In this document: positions 13,188-34,987 of the stretch, one piece after another | Numbering within the stretch: the stretch's first letter is position 1 | Layout of the letters: every line of letters begins with the position of its first letter | Source: Dirofilaria immitis | Lineage: Eukaryota > Nematoda > Chromadorea > Rhabditida > Onchocercidae | NCBI GenBank assembly: GCA_024305405.1 | Contig: JAKNDB010000068.1 | Coordinates: forward strand, 7,865,501-7,929,500 | Direction of reading: 5' to 3' | DNA: 64,000 nt | Notes under the pieces: generated by a model | What the model saw: the letters and a program-made list of their open reading frames with translations, nothing else | What the model was told of the DNA's origin: nothing | Database searches by the model: none | Made by a program: the position numbers and the translations under genes

Positions 13188-15333
13188 CGTTATTCCTCTT
13201 TTTTTTCCGTTTTTGATTCTTCTTTCTCGATCTTCCTCCCAAATTCTCCAATCTCTGTTCTCTGGGTTATAAAATATTTAACTCAAATCTATACATCGAT
13301 TAGTTCCATGATCTGCTCTTAACATAACACAAAGAAGTTAATCTCAAACAGACATAATTAATTTAATACTTTGATTAATAGGGAAGGGTAGAAATGAAGC
13401 CTAAGATTATGCTAGATCATGATCTTTACCACAGTATTGTTATTATGCATGGAAGAAGGAAAAATCGCAGTAGATTGGGAAAAACGCTAGAATAATTGGC
13501 CATTCACTCTCTCCCCATCAATGAATTCTACTCTATTCACAGGTCTTATTCCACTACTACTACCAGTTCTCGTCTTCTTCTGGTCCTAACACGATTATTT
13601 TTTAGAGTTGTTGTTGTTAACATTCACGGAAGCGCCACTGTTTGAATATTTTCAATGAATTTCAAATGTTTAAGGCTGTTCGGTCTGTTAACTCGATTTG
13701 GTCGGTGTAGAGCTTTGGAGTATGGTTCAGTTATTTATTCTCAACTTTCTAAGGGATAGTTTAAGTTACTAATGTCGACTTCTATTATGAAATAGTGAAG
13801 AAATCTTTCGTAAATTTCCAAACTTGATTTGTTTCACCGTTCTGTTATTATGTAATTATATGCTTTTGGACACGTTTCTTTCGAGTTTTGCTCGTAGCAA
13901 TTTGTAGCCTAAAAGAATCATAATGCCCACACACTGCTCATGTCTTCTATGTGTATGTCTTTCATAACTATACGATATCAACATTGATCATGAAATATCT
14001 ATCGGCACGAGCTGCTAGATAACTTGATTGTTTGTTTTGGAATAAAAAGTTCTTTTTATTCTCCCTTTAATAAAGGGTGAGATAGCTTTAGTTTAAGGAA
14101 GATGAAAATAGATAGTACCTTCCGTCGTTGTTGTCACATTTCCATTTTTAATCAAAACCAGTAACCACACTTTGGATATTCTGTCTGATTATTTTTCCTT
14201 GCAAGCATACCATATTATTTTATATAGCGAATGAAGTGAGATTCTTCTGGAAAAGCAGATACTATGTTTGTTCTGCGCCGTCCATTAACTCTTGGCTTCT
14301 TTCCATAGCTTAATGACAAGAAATATTTATATAAATTTCAGCTTCATCCTTTTTGTATAAAGTATATTTTTACTAAATAAGCCATAGTCCCGTAGATTTA
14401 CTAAAAACACTAAAAACATTTGCTGCGATTTCTCCGGAATTTTTTTCTATTATTATTTAGATATTATTGTGCATATGATAAATTTTCATAAGACCTTGAT
14501 GTCTATCGAAGAGAGCAATACTACGCGACAAATTTCATTGAAACTATTATCTGAATAAAGAAATCAAATTCTTTCTTAGTAATTTCAGTAATGTCTTTCG
14601 TTTAAAATCCTTAGTTAAGTCATTTCTTTAAAGCTATTAAATATTCCTTTCAGTGCTCTTAATCTGATAAGTGCTTGAATGCTCAAATATATTTTACTTA
14701 TTAATCTAATTTCTTTGCGAAGTTTTTTAAGAAAATATATGTTGATAATTATTTCTCAACTGGTTTATGTTCCTGTACTGTTGTAATTTTTCAGCATCAA
14801 AATAGCATTTTCTGATTAGCCATACTACTATGCTTATTCGAACGAACTATATACTGAATGAAGTGAATGTGACACTGGCTATTTTATTTTAATACAGCCA
14901 TATTTTTTCATCATTATTTCAACAACTTCTGTTAATGCTTACCAGAAATTCAGAGAAACTCTTCAATCCCAGGTTTCTTCAATCTGTAGATTGGAATAAA
15001 AGGGGTATTTAATCCACTCTTATTAATTCATTAACTGTATTTTCTTCATTAAACTTTACTGCGAAGTTTGAAATCAATTTTTGTTTTTCTCGGAATTTTG
15101 AAACTCAAATTATGTCCAAATTACCAAATAATTTAATTGATTTGTTTATTCAATTTCATGCTTATGACGGTTTCCACATATTACACTTGAACTGTTGTTT
15201 CATGCTGCTCTCCGACTCAAAATATATTTCATCGTGAAATGAAGTTTGTCAAAAATTACTAATGGAGTTTAATTTTAAATTGGTAGCATTCTTTCGTACT
15301 ACATATTTCAGTTTTTAATTCCAACGATTACTG
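13188..15333. other. Divergent intergenic region, no gene seen
   Basis: This 2.1-kb stretch lies between the start of INTS15 (-) and the start of the CDCA3-like gene (+), so it should hold both promoters. It is AT-rich with many stops. I found no repeat array, RNA gene or conserved coding segment. Confidence 0.5.
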
Positions 15334-15895
15334 ATGGGCCAATTTTTCGGCAAAATAAAAGAAAAAGAATTTGTCCAAGAAAACGATATATTTAGTACTC
15401 CAACTAAACCGAACAAAGTTATCCGGCGCGTTGAAATAGATCCAAGATCACCAACCGCGACAATACCACGAACCCCTATTGAAGTTGAAAGGTTTGTTTT
15501 AATTTATTAAAAAAATCTCTTGAAAAATGGTAAATTGAGAAAAATCGTAACTGAGTCGTATAATTGTCGAAATATTCAGTCACCTCTTCAAGATTATAGT
15601 GGCACTTCTACATGATAATGAATTTATCGAGGGCCTTGAAAAAATTTACAATGTCAATTATAAAATTATCTATTTAACTTTCCCCTGGTTAAACCGTTGA
15701 TAACTGTAGTCGTCACAGCGTATATATTTCATATATTCATGGGAAATAATCTCTTTACTTAAGTTTTCTTTTCCTTTGGAAATGAGTTTTTCTGGAAGGT
15801 TATTTTTCAGTACGCCAAAATCAGGTGACTCACCAGAAACTCCGCCAAAAACAAAAAGAAACGGCAAAAGCTGCACGAAAAACTTCTACGTAAAA
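15334..15895 (+). CDS. CDCA3/TOME-1-like protein with DPRSP motif (3' end unresolved)
   Basis: Two exons, 15334-15491 and 15811-15895, join in phase and start at an ATG reading [16 protein letters not shown]. Exon 1 contains [18 protein letters not shown]. This matches the repeated DPRSP...RTPI motif of vertebrate CDCA3 (TOME-1), a small cell-cycle protein linked to mitotic entry and ubiquitin ligase targeting. Exon 2 adds [15 protein letters not shown], rich in possible proline-directed phosphosites. A donor GTAATG follows at 15896. The next exon is uncertain. An acceptor at 16778-16779 would allow a short ending near 16780-16870, and another frame reaches a stop at 16906 (ending RCEDETLMRK). 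Only the short motif supports the family call; the rest of the protein has no recognisable match. Function is inferred. Confidence 0.6.
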
Positions 15896-16328
15896 GTAAT
15901 GTTTCATCTAATACTTGATCTGTTTGTATGGATTACAAATCTGGATAAAACCACCTTTTTGTGAACAAAATCACAAAAATCGGATGTATTCCAGATAATT
16001 GTGAGAAAAGTTTGAATAAAATAGCAACACGCCCCATATTCCTTTGCTCATCACCTCGAAGGAATAAGGCTAGTGTGATTATGAATCAATTTCATAATTG
16101 AAGTTTATGGATTGTTTGGTAACCAATAAAAAATATGTCAGAAGCGGCATTAAGGCAGGAAGAAACATTTACTTTTCTTATATACAGCAATATTTTGATA
16201 CGTTTTGTAGGTTATAGCTTTTATCTGCATTGTATCTCCCACTCATTATATCATATTCTTTTTCTTTGATTGTTACATTATTTGAACTACAAAATAATCT
16301 AAACTAAAACACACTCAGTCGCAAAAAT

Positions 16329-16520
16329 CTATGCAATTTCATGTAAATAATCTCTAATTATCTTTTCTAAATTTTCGATGTCTTGAAATATTTGTGCCAT
16401 GTTTTCTATACAAACAGGATTCCTACGAATGTTTTGATTATAAAATTGACGAAATTGAGAGTTTGTACACACTGCAAATGAGGATTTATTCCAAGATACC
16501 AGAATAAAAGAAATAGTCAT
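16329..16520 (-). CDS. Possible 63-residue small protein, unrecognised
   Basis: An ATG-initiated - strand frame lies in the putative last intron of the CDCA3-like gene. It begins MTISFILVSW, contains FRQFYNQNIRR and ends LEKIIRDYLHEIA. The C-terminal third looks amphipathic and helical, and composition is balanced for such AT-rich DNA. I know no family for it and see no neighbouring exons. It could be a nested gene or chance. Confidence 0.3.
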   Translation of the reverse strand: MTISFILVSWNKSSFAVCTNSQFRQFYNQNIRRNPVCIENMAQIFQDIENLEKIIRDYLHEIA

Positions 16521-17390
16521 TTTAGCGGCTTTTACTGTGACCTTTTAATTTCTATTAAAAGATTTCCAATGTTCCTTAAATAGCAATAGTATGATGAATT
16601 AAAATTTATTGAGCTTTCAAAATAAGCTATGTATAGAAAAATTCTAACATTAGAATTAAGGATATTAGAATTGCTACATGTTTATTAGAAATTTACTATA
16701 ATATGGCAGCATCTAAAAAACATTGCGATTTTATTTCTTCATTTCGTCTGCAAATTTTAAGCTTGGCATTTCATTTCAGAAATGTTTCCATACCATTGTT
16801 TCTGATATTATTAGGTGCTGCCAGGAAATTACAACGACTGATGGATTTGTATTCAACGATGAGAATACGTGAAAGATGTGAAGATGAAACGTTAATGCGA
16901 AAATGAGTGAAGTTAATTGAAAAAAGCATGAAATAAAATATAGAGAAAAGAACTAAATTTAACCTAATTATCTATCAGATAAACAGTGAGAATATACTTT
17001 TTATTTGTTAAAGAAGTATGAATAATTTCGTGACGTTCCAGCTTCGAGATCAATTAAATAAAAACAATAATGAACAGATTCGTGCGACAAATATTTTCCA
17101 AACAAATCGCGTCATACCGAAATCCAATTTCCAGTTTCAGGGCATTTGCTCTCCAGTAATTTCCACCAGCCAGTAGCGGTGATGACAAATATCGTTGCAA
17201 CTGAACAGGAGCTAGTATTTAGCAAGAAATATTTGTAGAACGAAGTAAATTTAATATAACAAATATATACTGAAGATGTGAGATTGAAAAGTTGAGGAAA
17301 AGTTCAAACCAGAAATCGATCTTTCCCTACTTGTAATGAAATAAGTGGGGCAAAAGACAAATTTAAAAATTCAGATTTTAGAGCCGAAAA

Positions 17391-19110
17391 TTACATCCTC
17401 CTCAAAGCATCTGTGTGAATCCGAAAAAGTTTCAGACATGGGAAATATTTTTCATGTAATATTTTTTTGTTGTTTGGAAATCCATTAATAGAATAATGCT
17501 CCATCTGTCCTTTTTTATAATCTCCATTCCTAATGCTAAGTTCCAGGTTCGACAAAACTTCAACATCTTCATAACAAATCTATAAATATTATCGTCAAAT
17601 GTCAATCTCAAAAATCAAAACGAGTGAGTTTAATACGTATAATGATCAAGATCTGCCTGTCATCTAAAGCTGTGCAGTTTTCTAAACTCACCAAGTTAGG
17701 ATTGAACATTGTTGCCTGAACATGAATAAATGTTAGTTCAGTAATTCGATGCGACGCATTTTCAGCAAAAGCAAGGACTGACAAGGAAGTAATATGCCTA
17801 CATCCATTCAAATTTATAGTTTGCAAGACGGGACAACGCCGTGCTAGCGTCGATACGAATTTATCAGTAATCTAAAATTTGAGATAATAAAAATTCCACA
17901 TATTGTTAAGATTAATTCTAATCTTGGAGATAGTGCACCCAGATATTTTCATTTTGTTTTATCCATAATTATAAATGAAAAAGTAGAATTTCCTGACGCC
18001 CTCGAAAGTTCTAAACGTAACATTAAATTTGGCTCAGCTTTCATACTTTGCGTCTGACAATCATTGATCCTAAAGCTCCACAGTAGTAAGGTTTCCATGC
18101 TCGAAGCTGATAACTTTTCGATTTTAAATTTTATACATTTATATCTGTTAAATTTTATACATCTTTTAAATTTAGATTAAACCCTCCACTTCCATCATCA
18201 TTTTTTTTCATTTTCAGCTAAATTTCATTCAAACTGCAATTTCTACATAAAAAAAATTAATTTTATAACTGATACAATTAACTGAAAATATGCAAAAGAA
18301 GTTGACTGACCTGCGCATTATTAGTAACAGAAATGCTCGTCAAGGTATCGAATGATGGAGAAATCATTCTGGCAAACAGGGATTCATTATCAACTGGAAG
18401 CACTGCATCCAATATATACAGTTCTTCTAGATATTTTAATTTCACGAGTAGCGCAAATGTCCATGGTCGAACTTTCGAGAAATCAACTCCTTGGAACTGC
18501 AAGCTCCTTAAGCACTTTGGCATACTGCTGAGCAATACATGAACTGTCATATCCGAAATTTGGGTTTCCATTCCTTCCTGAAATTTGATCCTGAAGTTAT
18601 GCTCACTCGTTTTAAACTATTAAAATTAGATATTAATTCAGTGATTCAAGTTAGTGTGTAATCAGAACACATCCTATAATAACATTCTCAGATAAAACAT
18701 TTGAATCAAAAATAAAATATTCTGAATTCTCAGTACGATACTCTCGATAACATATATAATCCATATTAACGAAACTAAAATTACAACTAGCCTTTGGTAT
18801 AAGGTTATCCTCAATAGCTAAAGTTGCAAGTTTTACCAGCAGTTTGAAATAGTGATTGCAAGAGAACAGCATGCTTATGTGTATGTCCGGGACATAAACA
18901 TATCGAAAGAACTGCTTCTGATAGAGATGCTTCCAGAAAACGAGTTGAACAAGCAGATGTGTCTAGAGAAATGTGTATAGCACTAATATTCGGGACAGAA
19001 TCCTTTAATAAATTAAACCATCGTCGACATGTAAGGGATACTGGCAGACGATCGGATCTTGGCAAATAAACAAAAACTGCCCTTAGCATTTCCTCTGGCA
19101 GTTTCTCCAT
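17391..19110 (-). CDS. F-box protein with leucine-rich-repeat-like body
   Basis: Four exons, 19110-18771, 18577-18311, 17871-17692 and 17579-17391, all join in phase 0 and end in a stop. An F-box occupies about residues 2-45 (EKLPEEMLRAVFVYLPRSDR, then LTCRRWFNLL). Later exons have leucine-rich-repeat-like patterns such as LRSLQFQGVDFSKV, LEELYILD, LQTINLNGCRHITSLS and LKLFRIHTDALRRM. F-box proteins of this layout usually bind SKP1 and present substrates to an SCF ubiquitin ligase; the substrate is unknown. Exon 1 appears to carry one extra base in AAA at about 18843-18846; removing it restores LVKLATLAIEDNLIPKAS and the phase. A TTTTTAG acceptor lies about 14 bases before the ATG, compatible with trans-splicing. 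I cannot assign a specific FBXL orthologue. Confidence 0.75.
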
Positions 19111-20957
19111 TATGGTTCTTATGGCTAAAAAGATTTAATACTGATAATTGGTGAAACAAGAAGATTTATGAAATAAAAATTTTACGTAAAATCGACGTTA
19201 CCAATGGAAGATTAACAAATAATTCGAAACTACAAGTTTTGGGAATGATCAAAAATGGTAATTGCTAATAGTATTCTTCTCCCAACAAAGGAAACAATCA
19301 CAAATTTCATTTATTAAGAAAATGAAAGCCATTTATATTACTAAATGAAATGACTATTATGAAGGATAGTTAATAATACAGAAGACGGACGAACCATGTG
19401 TCTTGGAACGTTCTGTTAGTCGTTACGAAAAAATAATAATGTTTGATTAAGCAATAATGTTAATGATATAAATGCATTTGACAACGATTTATCCTGAAAT
19501 AAATCAGCATAATTATTTATTTAAATGACGATATTTATATATATGTGACACAAAATTATATCATCCTCTGCCTTCTTTTATATAGCATATACTAAATAAA
19601 ATACAGTAACAATGCACTTGATGATAAACTTTATTGAGCATAAAATTGAAAGCATCGCATACTACAGTACTGATATTATGCTAATTTAAATGCTACCTTA
19701 AATATTTCGATATTATATACATCTATAATAGTTCAGTAAAATCACTACTGTTTCTAATCGATATATGTAATTAAAATTTTTAAATTAAATTCAACGATAA
19801 GTCTTGCAATAGACAACAGGGACGAGTGCTAGCAAACATAAGACAGCGTGCAAATACATTCATTGCCACAAAGGCCCTTATCTCCTCGACAGCATGCTCC
19901 TACAACTGATAAGACATTACAAGAATTCTGATAGCAGAAGAGCATGTCGTAGAAAATTTATATTTTGGGTGGAGAACAGAGCATTCAGATCCATACTGGA
20001 TACGGAAATACATGACTAGATAATAGGAATACCAGTGTAAATAGACCAATAACTTGTTTGTCAAACGCATTTTTTATCCTAGGATCTGAGAAAACAAGAA
20101 AAGCCAATCAAAATCTTAATGGGTATAAACGTAAACCGAAGCAGAAAATATACTGACAATAAATTCGAATCCTATTAAGCAAAATCAATTTTCTGTAGGA
20201 AACATACACTGAATGTAAGACGATACATTAGAACAATAACCAAAAACTATCATAAAACCAAATTAAAAAAAATGTATGAAACAAACTCAACCAGCAAAAC
20301 TCAACTGACTCGGTCATACAATATTGCTAAGAAAAAATTAGCAAAAATCTGACTTCATCTGACATATCTCGTAATAAACAAGTGCGAAGGTAGTTGCACT
20401 GAAATCCGGCAGATGTATGTACTTCCCACATTCGAATATTTTACTTTTATTTCTATGCAAAATTGAAAAAAAAAACTGACAAATCAGATCTAATTCATAA
20501 GAGCCTCAAGAATCCAAATGCAAAAAAGATGTATCGACATCGGATTAGTCACTTTGGATATAAAAAGAAATGGAATGTATTGCTATGAATTATTTATTAT
20601 AAAATTTACTTTTTTAAGAAAGAAAACAATATAATAATACATTATTTACAAAATAAGTATTGCTTAGTGATTTCAAGAAAAAAATAATGACAAACATATA
20701 TCGACGATAAAAAATATAGTAATATTATCTGTGTGGAGACTGCTAGAAATACAATACATGATCTTTCTGGCAATAAACAGTATAACTAATGTCACAGTTT
20801 ATCTATTGATTATAGTAACTTCATCACACGATATAACTTATCGAAGAGCTGAAGAGTACAAAAGTGATGTTCAATTTTATGAAACAATTAAATTATATAG
20901 ATAATGGAATTAAAGTGAAATAGAAGAAAATTACATTGGAGAGATATATTTATGATT

Positions 20958-20966
<9 letters not shown>

Positions 20967-20991
<25 letters not shown>

Positions 20992-21020
20992 GTCATTATT
21001 ATTATTATTACTACTATTAC
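20967..21020. repeat. Trinucleotide microsatellite, CAT then ATT/ACT
   Basis: About nine CAT units are followed by a CGT interruption, then ATT units and several ACT units. It lies in intergenic DNA about 0.5 kb downstream of the DHX38 stop codon. Confidence 0.9.
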
Positions 21021-21094
21021 TATTAACATCATTATGCTTATTTTCATCTTTCTCAAATAATGCAAGAATGAAAAAGAATGAATGATGATGTTTA

Positions 21095-21114
21095 ATAGAT
21101 AGATAGATAGATAG
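21095..21114. repeat. Short GATA tetranucleotide array
   Basis: Five units of ATAG occur in tandem. They lie in intergenic DNA near the CAT/ATT array. Confidence 0.85.
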
Positions 21115-21541
21115 TAGTTACTTTTTTATCGAAATTTTTCAATTGTTTCATAAAATTTCTCAAATTTCTTCATCAGTTGAAGAATCATGCAATCATTTAA
21201 AAATCTGATGCAACTTTAGTTATGAAAACTCATTCTCTTTACTCTCTTCCCATCACTTCTCTAATTCCTGTTTATCATTTCATCAGAATTTATTGGTTAA
21301 AATCATTTTTTTAAAGAAAAATTCAACATTAACTGGTATGTAAAGCATTTTTGCCTTTTCAATTGACCTAAAGTGCTAAATTTGGAACAATACGGGAAAA
21401 AAATCAAATATAACAATACTATTCGTCTAGAAAGCTACGTTACTCCGAAATTCATATTTCATTACATGTGCGCAAGTTTGGGAATATTTCAGCTTTAATA
21501 TGACACACGACACAAAAAAACAACATATTTCGAAAGAATAA

Positions 21542-29982
<8,441 letters not shown>

Positions 29983-29994
29983 CTAATGAAAAAT
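29983..29994 (-). other. 3' splice acceptor abutting the DHX38 start codon
   Basis: TTTTTCATTAG directly precedes the DHX38 ATG. An acceptor touching a start codon, with no upstream exon visible, suggests spliced-leader trans-splicing. Confidence 0.55.
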
Positions 29995-31992
29995 TTCCGG
30001 AATTCTTACATACCAGCAGATCACAATGAGCTAGACAAGAAATGAGACTTACACATTTGAATATTGAAATTTGAGTTTCATCTTCCAGTATTGTAAATAG
30101 GAAGCAAATCGATGTAATGAGTCATCTCTCTTAATCATGCAAAAAAATACAAAGAAAAAATCTAAATTACGAACTAGAAATCATCTCAAGGAGCCAATTT
30201 GCAATATAAACATCAACAACAATCTTTTGACTATTCCTAACTTTTTAAAAAACATTTAATTCGAAAATCTTAATTCTCGTACACTAAAGCAAAGACAATA
30301 AACTTTCGAAATAGTATTTCATAACGGAATACGGTTAACAAACTCAAGCTTCATTATGTAGCATTTTATACTTCTAATAAAACGATGGTGTGTGATACCA
30401 TTCCACTATATTTACGCATTACACCGCATCAAATTTTCTTCCATTATTTGTGAGCAAAGAAAATTCCAAGAAAACAAAGAACAAAATGAATGTGTAGTAA
30501 AAGAAAAAAATTCATTTCAAAAATCAGCGAATGAAAAAAAAATTACAAATCATTATATAAAATCACTAATCATCATCAATTCAATTGAATAGCCTTTCCA
30601 GAAATAAAATTTATTATATAATCCTCCGAAACTGACAAAGCATCGCAAATACAGCACTAACAAAAGCTTCGTATTCCAATATTTTCAAAAAAATGAACAA
30701 CATAGTGGAGGACCCTGGTAAAACTAATGAACGTTGATAAAGCGAAGATATTTTGATGGATTACTGAAAAATTTGTTGACAAGATTAATTTCTTGAGATT
30801 AATTTCTTCTAAATTTCTATAAAAATATGATTAAAAAACGATATAATAAAATTTAAGCCTGAAAATTTGATAACTGTGCAAAAACACATTGATCTGAAGT
30901 ATTTCACTGAAACTTAAAAGACCTGAATTCAAGAAATGAGGTTGGAAATTTTTGGTTTAAAAAAACCTTGCACCTCAAGGCACAAATCAGAAAAGAATAG
31001 CGTGAAAAAGGTATTGCGTACTGAAGAAAAAGAATAGAGAACCGAATCAAATTCGATTTCCAAATAATTTGACTTACATAGTTTTAAGACATTTCATAGA
31101 GTCTAGCTCCAGTAAAGCAGCTGCTATTTTTTAAGAATGTCTAGTCTCCAATGCACCAACTTCCCTAATTTGAACTTTTTCAAATCTAGAGAGCAAACCA
31201 AAGGGACATATCAATCAAAAATTAAGAATTAAAACAGGAGTTGAAAGACGAAAGACATTGAAACAACACATGTGGTATTTGCAGAGATTATATGAACCAT
31301 CTAGCACATATTATTTCATATCGAAAAAAGATACAAAGAACTCATCCTTTTAAAATTTAAAATATATGAAAGTAGAAAGCAGAAGGAAATAAAAACGAAA
31401 AGAATAATTACAATGCGTTAAGCATCTGACAGTATAATAATGACAATAGTTCTAGAGGTGTGCTTCTACGGATTCGTACATATAAAAAACATATGAAGAA
31501 AATAAAATAATGAATTGACAGAACTACAAAAGGTTAACTCCTCTCTCCCAGATCAAGTGTAAATCAAGTAATGTTAAGCTGTGAAAGATACGCTTAAAAT
31601 TTGAAAGTTTACAAAAAGTATGAAGCTAGATTACATATAAATACGTATTAACACTGCATATAAAGCCCAAATTGAGTTAAAAGAATCAGCAACAAAAGGA
31701 CATTTAACTATCATAAGAGCTCAACAAAAAAACGAGTGCTTCTTTTAATTTCTAAAAGCTAAGCTGCAAATGGTAACTTATGCTTCTACGAAACATTAGG
31801 AGAGAATGTCAAGTAATAATATGGCAATTATTTAACTAAACAATTCATTCAGTAATTCAGAATTCTTTAATCTTAAAAATGAAATTCTTGTACAATCGAA
31901 ACGCATAAAACGTACGTCAGGAAACACATTGACATCCAACAGAAAAATACTTCATGTTAAGAGAATTCGGATCAAGAATATTGCAAATGAAA
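29995..31992. other. Intergenic region between REEP and DHX38
   Basis: About 2 kb of AT-rich DNA with no recognisable exon, repeat or RNA gene. Any open frames are short and of AT-rich composition. Confidence 0.5.
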
Positions 31993-34718
31993 TTATTTAT
32001 GTTGTCTTGTTGTCCGACGCGGTAATGTATTATACATTGTTTCTGATATAGGCGATCTTCGACGTCTCGAACTACGACGCACACCGAATGCTTCGGTTCG
32101 TTCTTCCTGTTCACCAATCTATAAATAAAACTGATATCCACATTTCAGTATAAACTAAAAAAAAAAGATAAACTATATTTTCAAACACTGTGGTAGAACA
32201 GAAACTACAAGAGATCAAAATCACCAAAGATTCCAAGACAATCAGCGAATTATGTGAGATTGATAAAACTGGATGGTTCACGTTACTTCCATCGTGAACC
32301 AAAATGGTTCACGATGGAAGTAACGTTACATTTACTCATCGACTAATTGGAATTTGGAACGCCAAGAATCTTACTTTTAAATAAATATGTCTTCTCAATT
32401 GGCATTACTCTTTAACATTAATTTTAATAATTATGCACAACAATAATGAAAATCAAAATATTACAAAAAAATTCGAAATTGGTAAAATATTTAAAATGCA
32501 AAAAAGTTTAGTATTTTCTTTTACTGCTGTTCCAATTCCAAGTTTAAAATCAAGAGAGTTTCTACAACTAGTGGTCTTTGAAAAATTCAACTTACGCGAG
32601 TAATCCCTTCCTCCAACACATCTACAGTGTCACTACCATCTGGTTCTTGTTCATCGTCTTCCTCCTGGATTTCCGTTACACGAATCAGTTTTGACAAGGA
32701 CGACTCCTTAAAATTTAACTTAACGGTGAAGGAAATGAAATATTACATTAATATAATTGTATACCTTACTAAACAGTAACAATTTTAATGATGAATCTTT
32801 CAAATTCATCATTAAAATGTCATTCAAGTACCTGTACCTGTTACCAATATCGCTGGTGCTATGTGAACGCTGTAGTTGTTGTACAAGCTGAGCTTGTCCT
32901 CGCAATGCAGCTGTTGCAATAATTTCACGAGCACATAATATTCCTCTACTACCTAATCGCATTACCTTAAAATGATCATTTGAACGCACGAAATTTTAAA
33001 AATTTGATCAGTAAAAATCATGGAAATTAAGAATGTCTCATTTCTCAGTTTTTCAGGGTAATTTTGACAGAATGGTCTAGCGCAGTAAAATAACAACTGG
33101 AAAAAATATGAAACTCTGTTGGTCCGAATAATTTTGAGTTCTTTTTTTGTTATGACAGAAAATTTTCACTATAAATCTCCGTATTATACACATAAAAATA
33201 AATCTTAATTTTTCTGTTAATATTCCTATAAAATCCAAGAATGAAACTCTCACAATTTTTAACATTGAAGCCTCTTTATAAGCGACATAAACGAAAAAAA
33301 TTATCAAATTCTTGCTTCTATATCTACTGCAACAAGAAAATAAGAATAAGTTATTAGGAGCTCAATGATTCATTATAATAGAACTAACCTGATTATAACT
33401 TTCTGACTTGGCGTGTTCGAGCAGCAGATCAATATCTCGTTCGTGTTTCGTTAATGTCGGATGTACCCACTACAACAAGGATATTAAAAAGAAAAATATT
33501 TGGATAATATTCGATAAATATACTTGTTTAATTTCCACCAATATCTTTTAATATTTGCTTGTTCTGGTTTAATATTCCACTCAGCACTGATTACAAATAA
33601 AAAAGGTCCTAATAACACATGTATTAAAACGGTTAAAGTGCAGCCTATAATACTGTCTATTATAAAACAGTATCCGAATTCAGAAGATCGAAATGGACTA
33701 ATGCACTTGAAAAAGTGGGTATGATTTCAGTTACATAAATTACGATAGAATTTATTGGCAAGAAACTGACTTTCCTATATAAAATTGAAGCGCCTTTGGT
33801 CCATGGACTCAGCAACCATAAAACGAAAACAATTTTTAATTCGTAATAAAACGGTAACCAAAATGAGACGATGATATCAGCAATTGTTTCTATGAAGCAA
33901 AAAAAGCGAAGACAATCCAATACATCATCCATTTAACATATTCTCTCACATCCTGTAAATTTATCAGGATATAACTCTAACGCATTTCAGTTCGAAAAAT
34001 CCATTTTGAAAATTTGGCATTTGAATGAGAATACTTTTTAATTCTATTTTGATAAAAGTCAAATGTTCAAGAAAGTTTTGAAATTTAATTAGTTTTTGCA
34101 CGTTAAACCAATTTAATCTGCAAAAATTCTCTCTTTGTGCCTGCGTGAATATATAAACTTACATCGCAATGCAATTAAATGTGAAAAAATAATGTTTAGA
34201 ATAAATCGTTCGCATTAAGCTGTGAATATTAATGATGACTTTTAACTCAAACTTACAGCTGCGTTGAAATAATAGTGTCAAATGTGTCAGTCTATATTTG
34301 TTTGAAATAACACGTAGGTCAGGAAGTCAGGAAAGCATGACTGACGACTGACGCTGAGTAGTTAGAACTGTCACAGAGTGAAAAATAAAATACCTTCAAA
34401 AAGATAATAATGGATCGTTCCGGCACACAATTATGCCACAGTTAATAGGCGTGCTATGCCATATGCATGACTGCAGATTAGTAAAAAGTACTTTGATGAT
34501 TTTATTTAGTCCTATCTATGACTTCTTCTTATTGAAATAAGCTTAGAGGGATATAAGCTACATAAACATGAAGAAAATTAAAAAAGAGAATTAAAAATAC
34601 GTTCTCTAAGATAGTTAGTAAGAGAAACCTTTGTTCTGACAGCTTTATAGCTTCGATATGCAGGATAGAGAGTACCGGCTGTGAGCACAACAATTCGTGA
34701 GAGAAATACGGAAACCAT
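31993..34718 (-). CDS. REEP1-4-type ER-shaping protein (TB2/DP1/HVA22 family)
   Basis: REEP1-4 proteins are hairpin membrane proteins that curve ER tubules and bind microtubules. Exons are 34718-34629, 33952-33771, 33469-33389, 32965-32838, 32706-32596 and 32118-31993. The N-terminus reads [20 protein letters not shown] then YRSYKAV, followed by [16 protein letters not shown], the second hairpin [20 protein letters not shown], then [14 protein letters not shown]. The body [19 protein letters not shown] matches the longer REEP1-4 group, not REEP5/6. The tail is acidic, then Arg-rich ([10 protein letters not shown]). One T is missing from the run at 33898-33904 (A on the + strand). A one-base phase mismatch separates exons 4 and 5 near 32837. 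The gene is complete if these are sequence errors. Confidence 0.92.
32280..32326. repeat. Perfect inverted repeat, 21-base arms, 5-base loop
   Basis: Arms 32280-32300 and 32306-32326 are exact reverse complements around the loop AAAAT. The inner arm ends read ATCGTGAACC and GGTTCACGAT. It lies in the last intron of the REEP gene. The arms are more GC-rich than their surroundings, and the upstream arm is preceded by another GGTTCA. Confidence 0.95.
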
Positions 34719-34987
34719 TCTAACTCTCTTCCTGAAATTAACTCTCTATGTACACTGTGTTCAACATCAAAAAGACAAAAATTCCATGAATTTTGGTAAA
34801 ACGCGGAAAGAATAAAAGTAATAGCATGGTCTATTAGAAATGAGTTATAAACGGAATGTGCAGATCGTCCCGGACTTCTTAACTACTCATGTACTTACAT
34901 ATGACTCTTAACTTTTCCCACTCTTTGTCTGAAACCGCTAATCCACCAACAAAAAAACCCGCTGCACTCTTTTAGCTACCAACTACG
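34719..34987. other. Region upstream of the REEP start
   Basis: About 270 bases between the REEP ATG and the open block at 34988-35340. It probably contains the REEP promoter or 5' UTR. I see no distinctive element. Confidence 0.4.

Larger units (their letters stand above)
19111..21541. other. Gene-free intergenic stretch with microsatellites
   Basis: No coding segment stands out in these 2.4 kb between the F-box gene and the end of the helicase gene. The visible structure is a CAT/ATT microsatellite near 20967-21020 and a short GATA array near 21095-21114. Confidence 0.5.
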
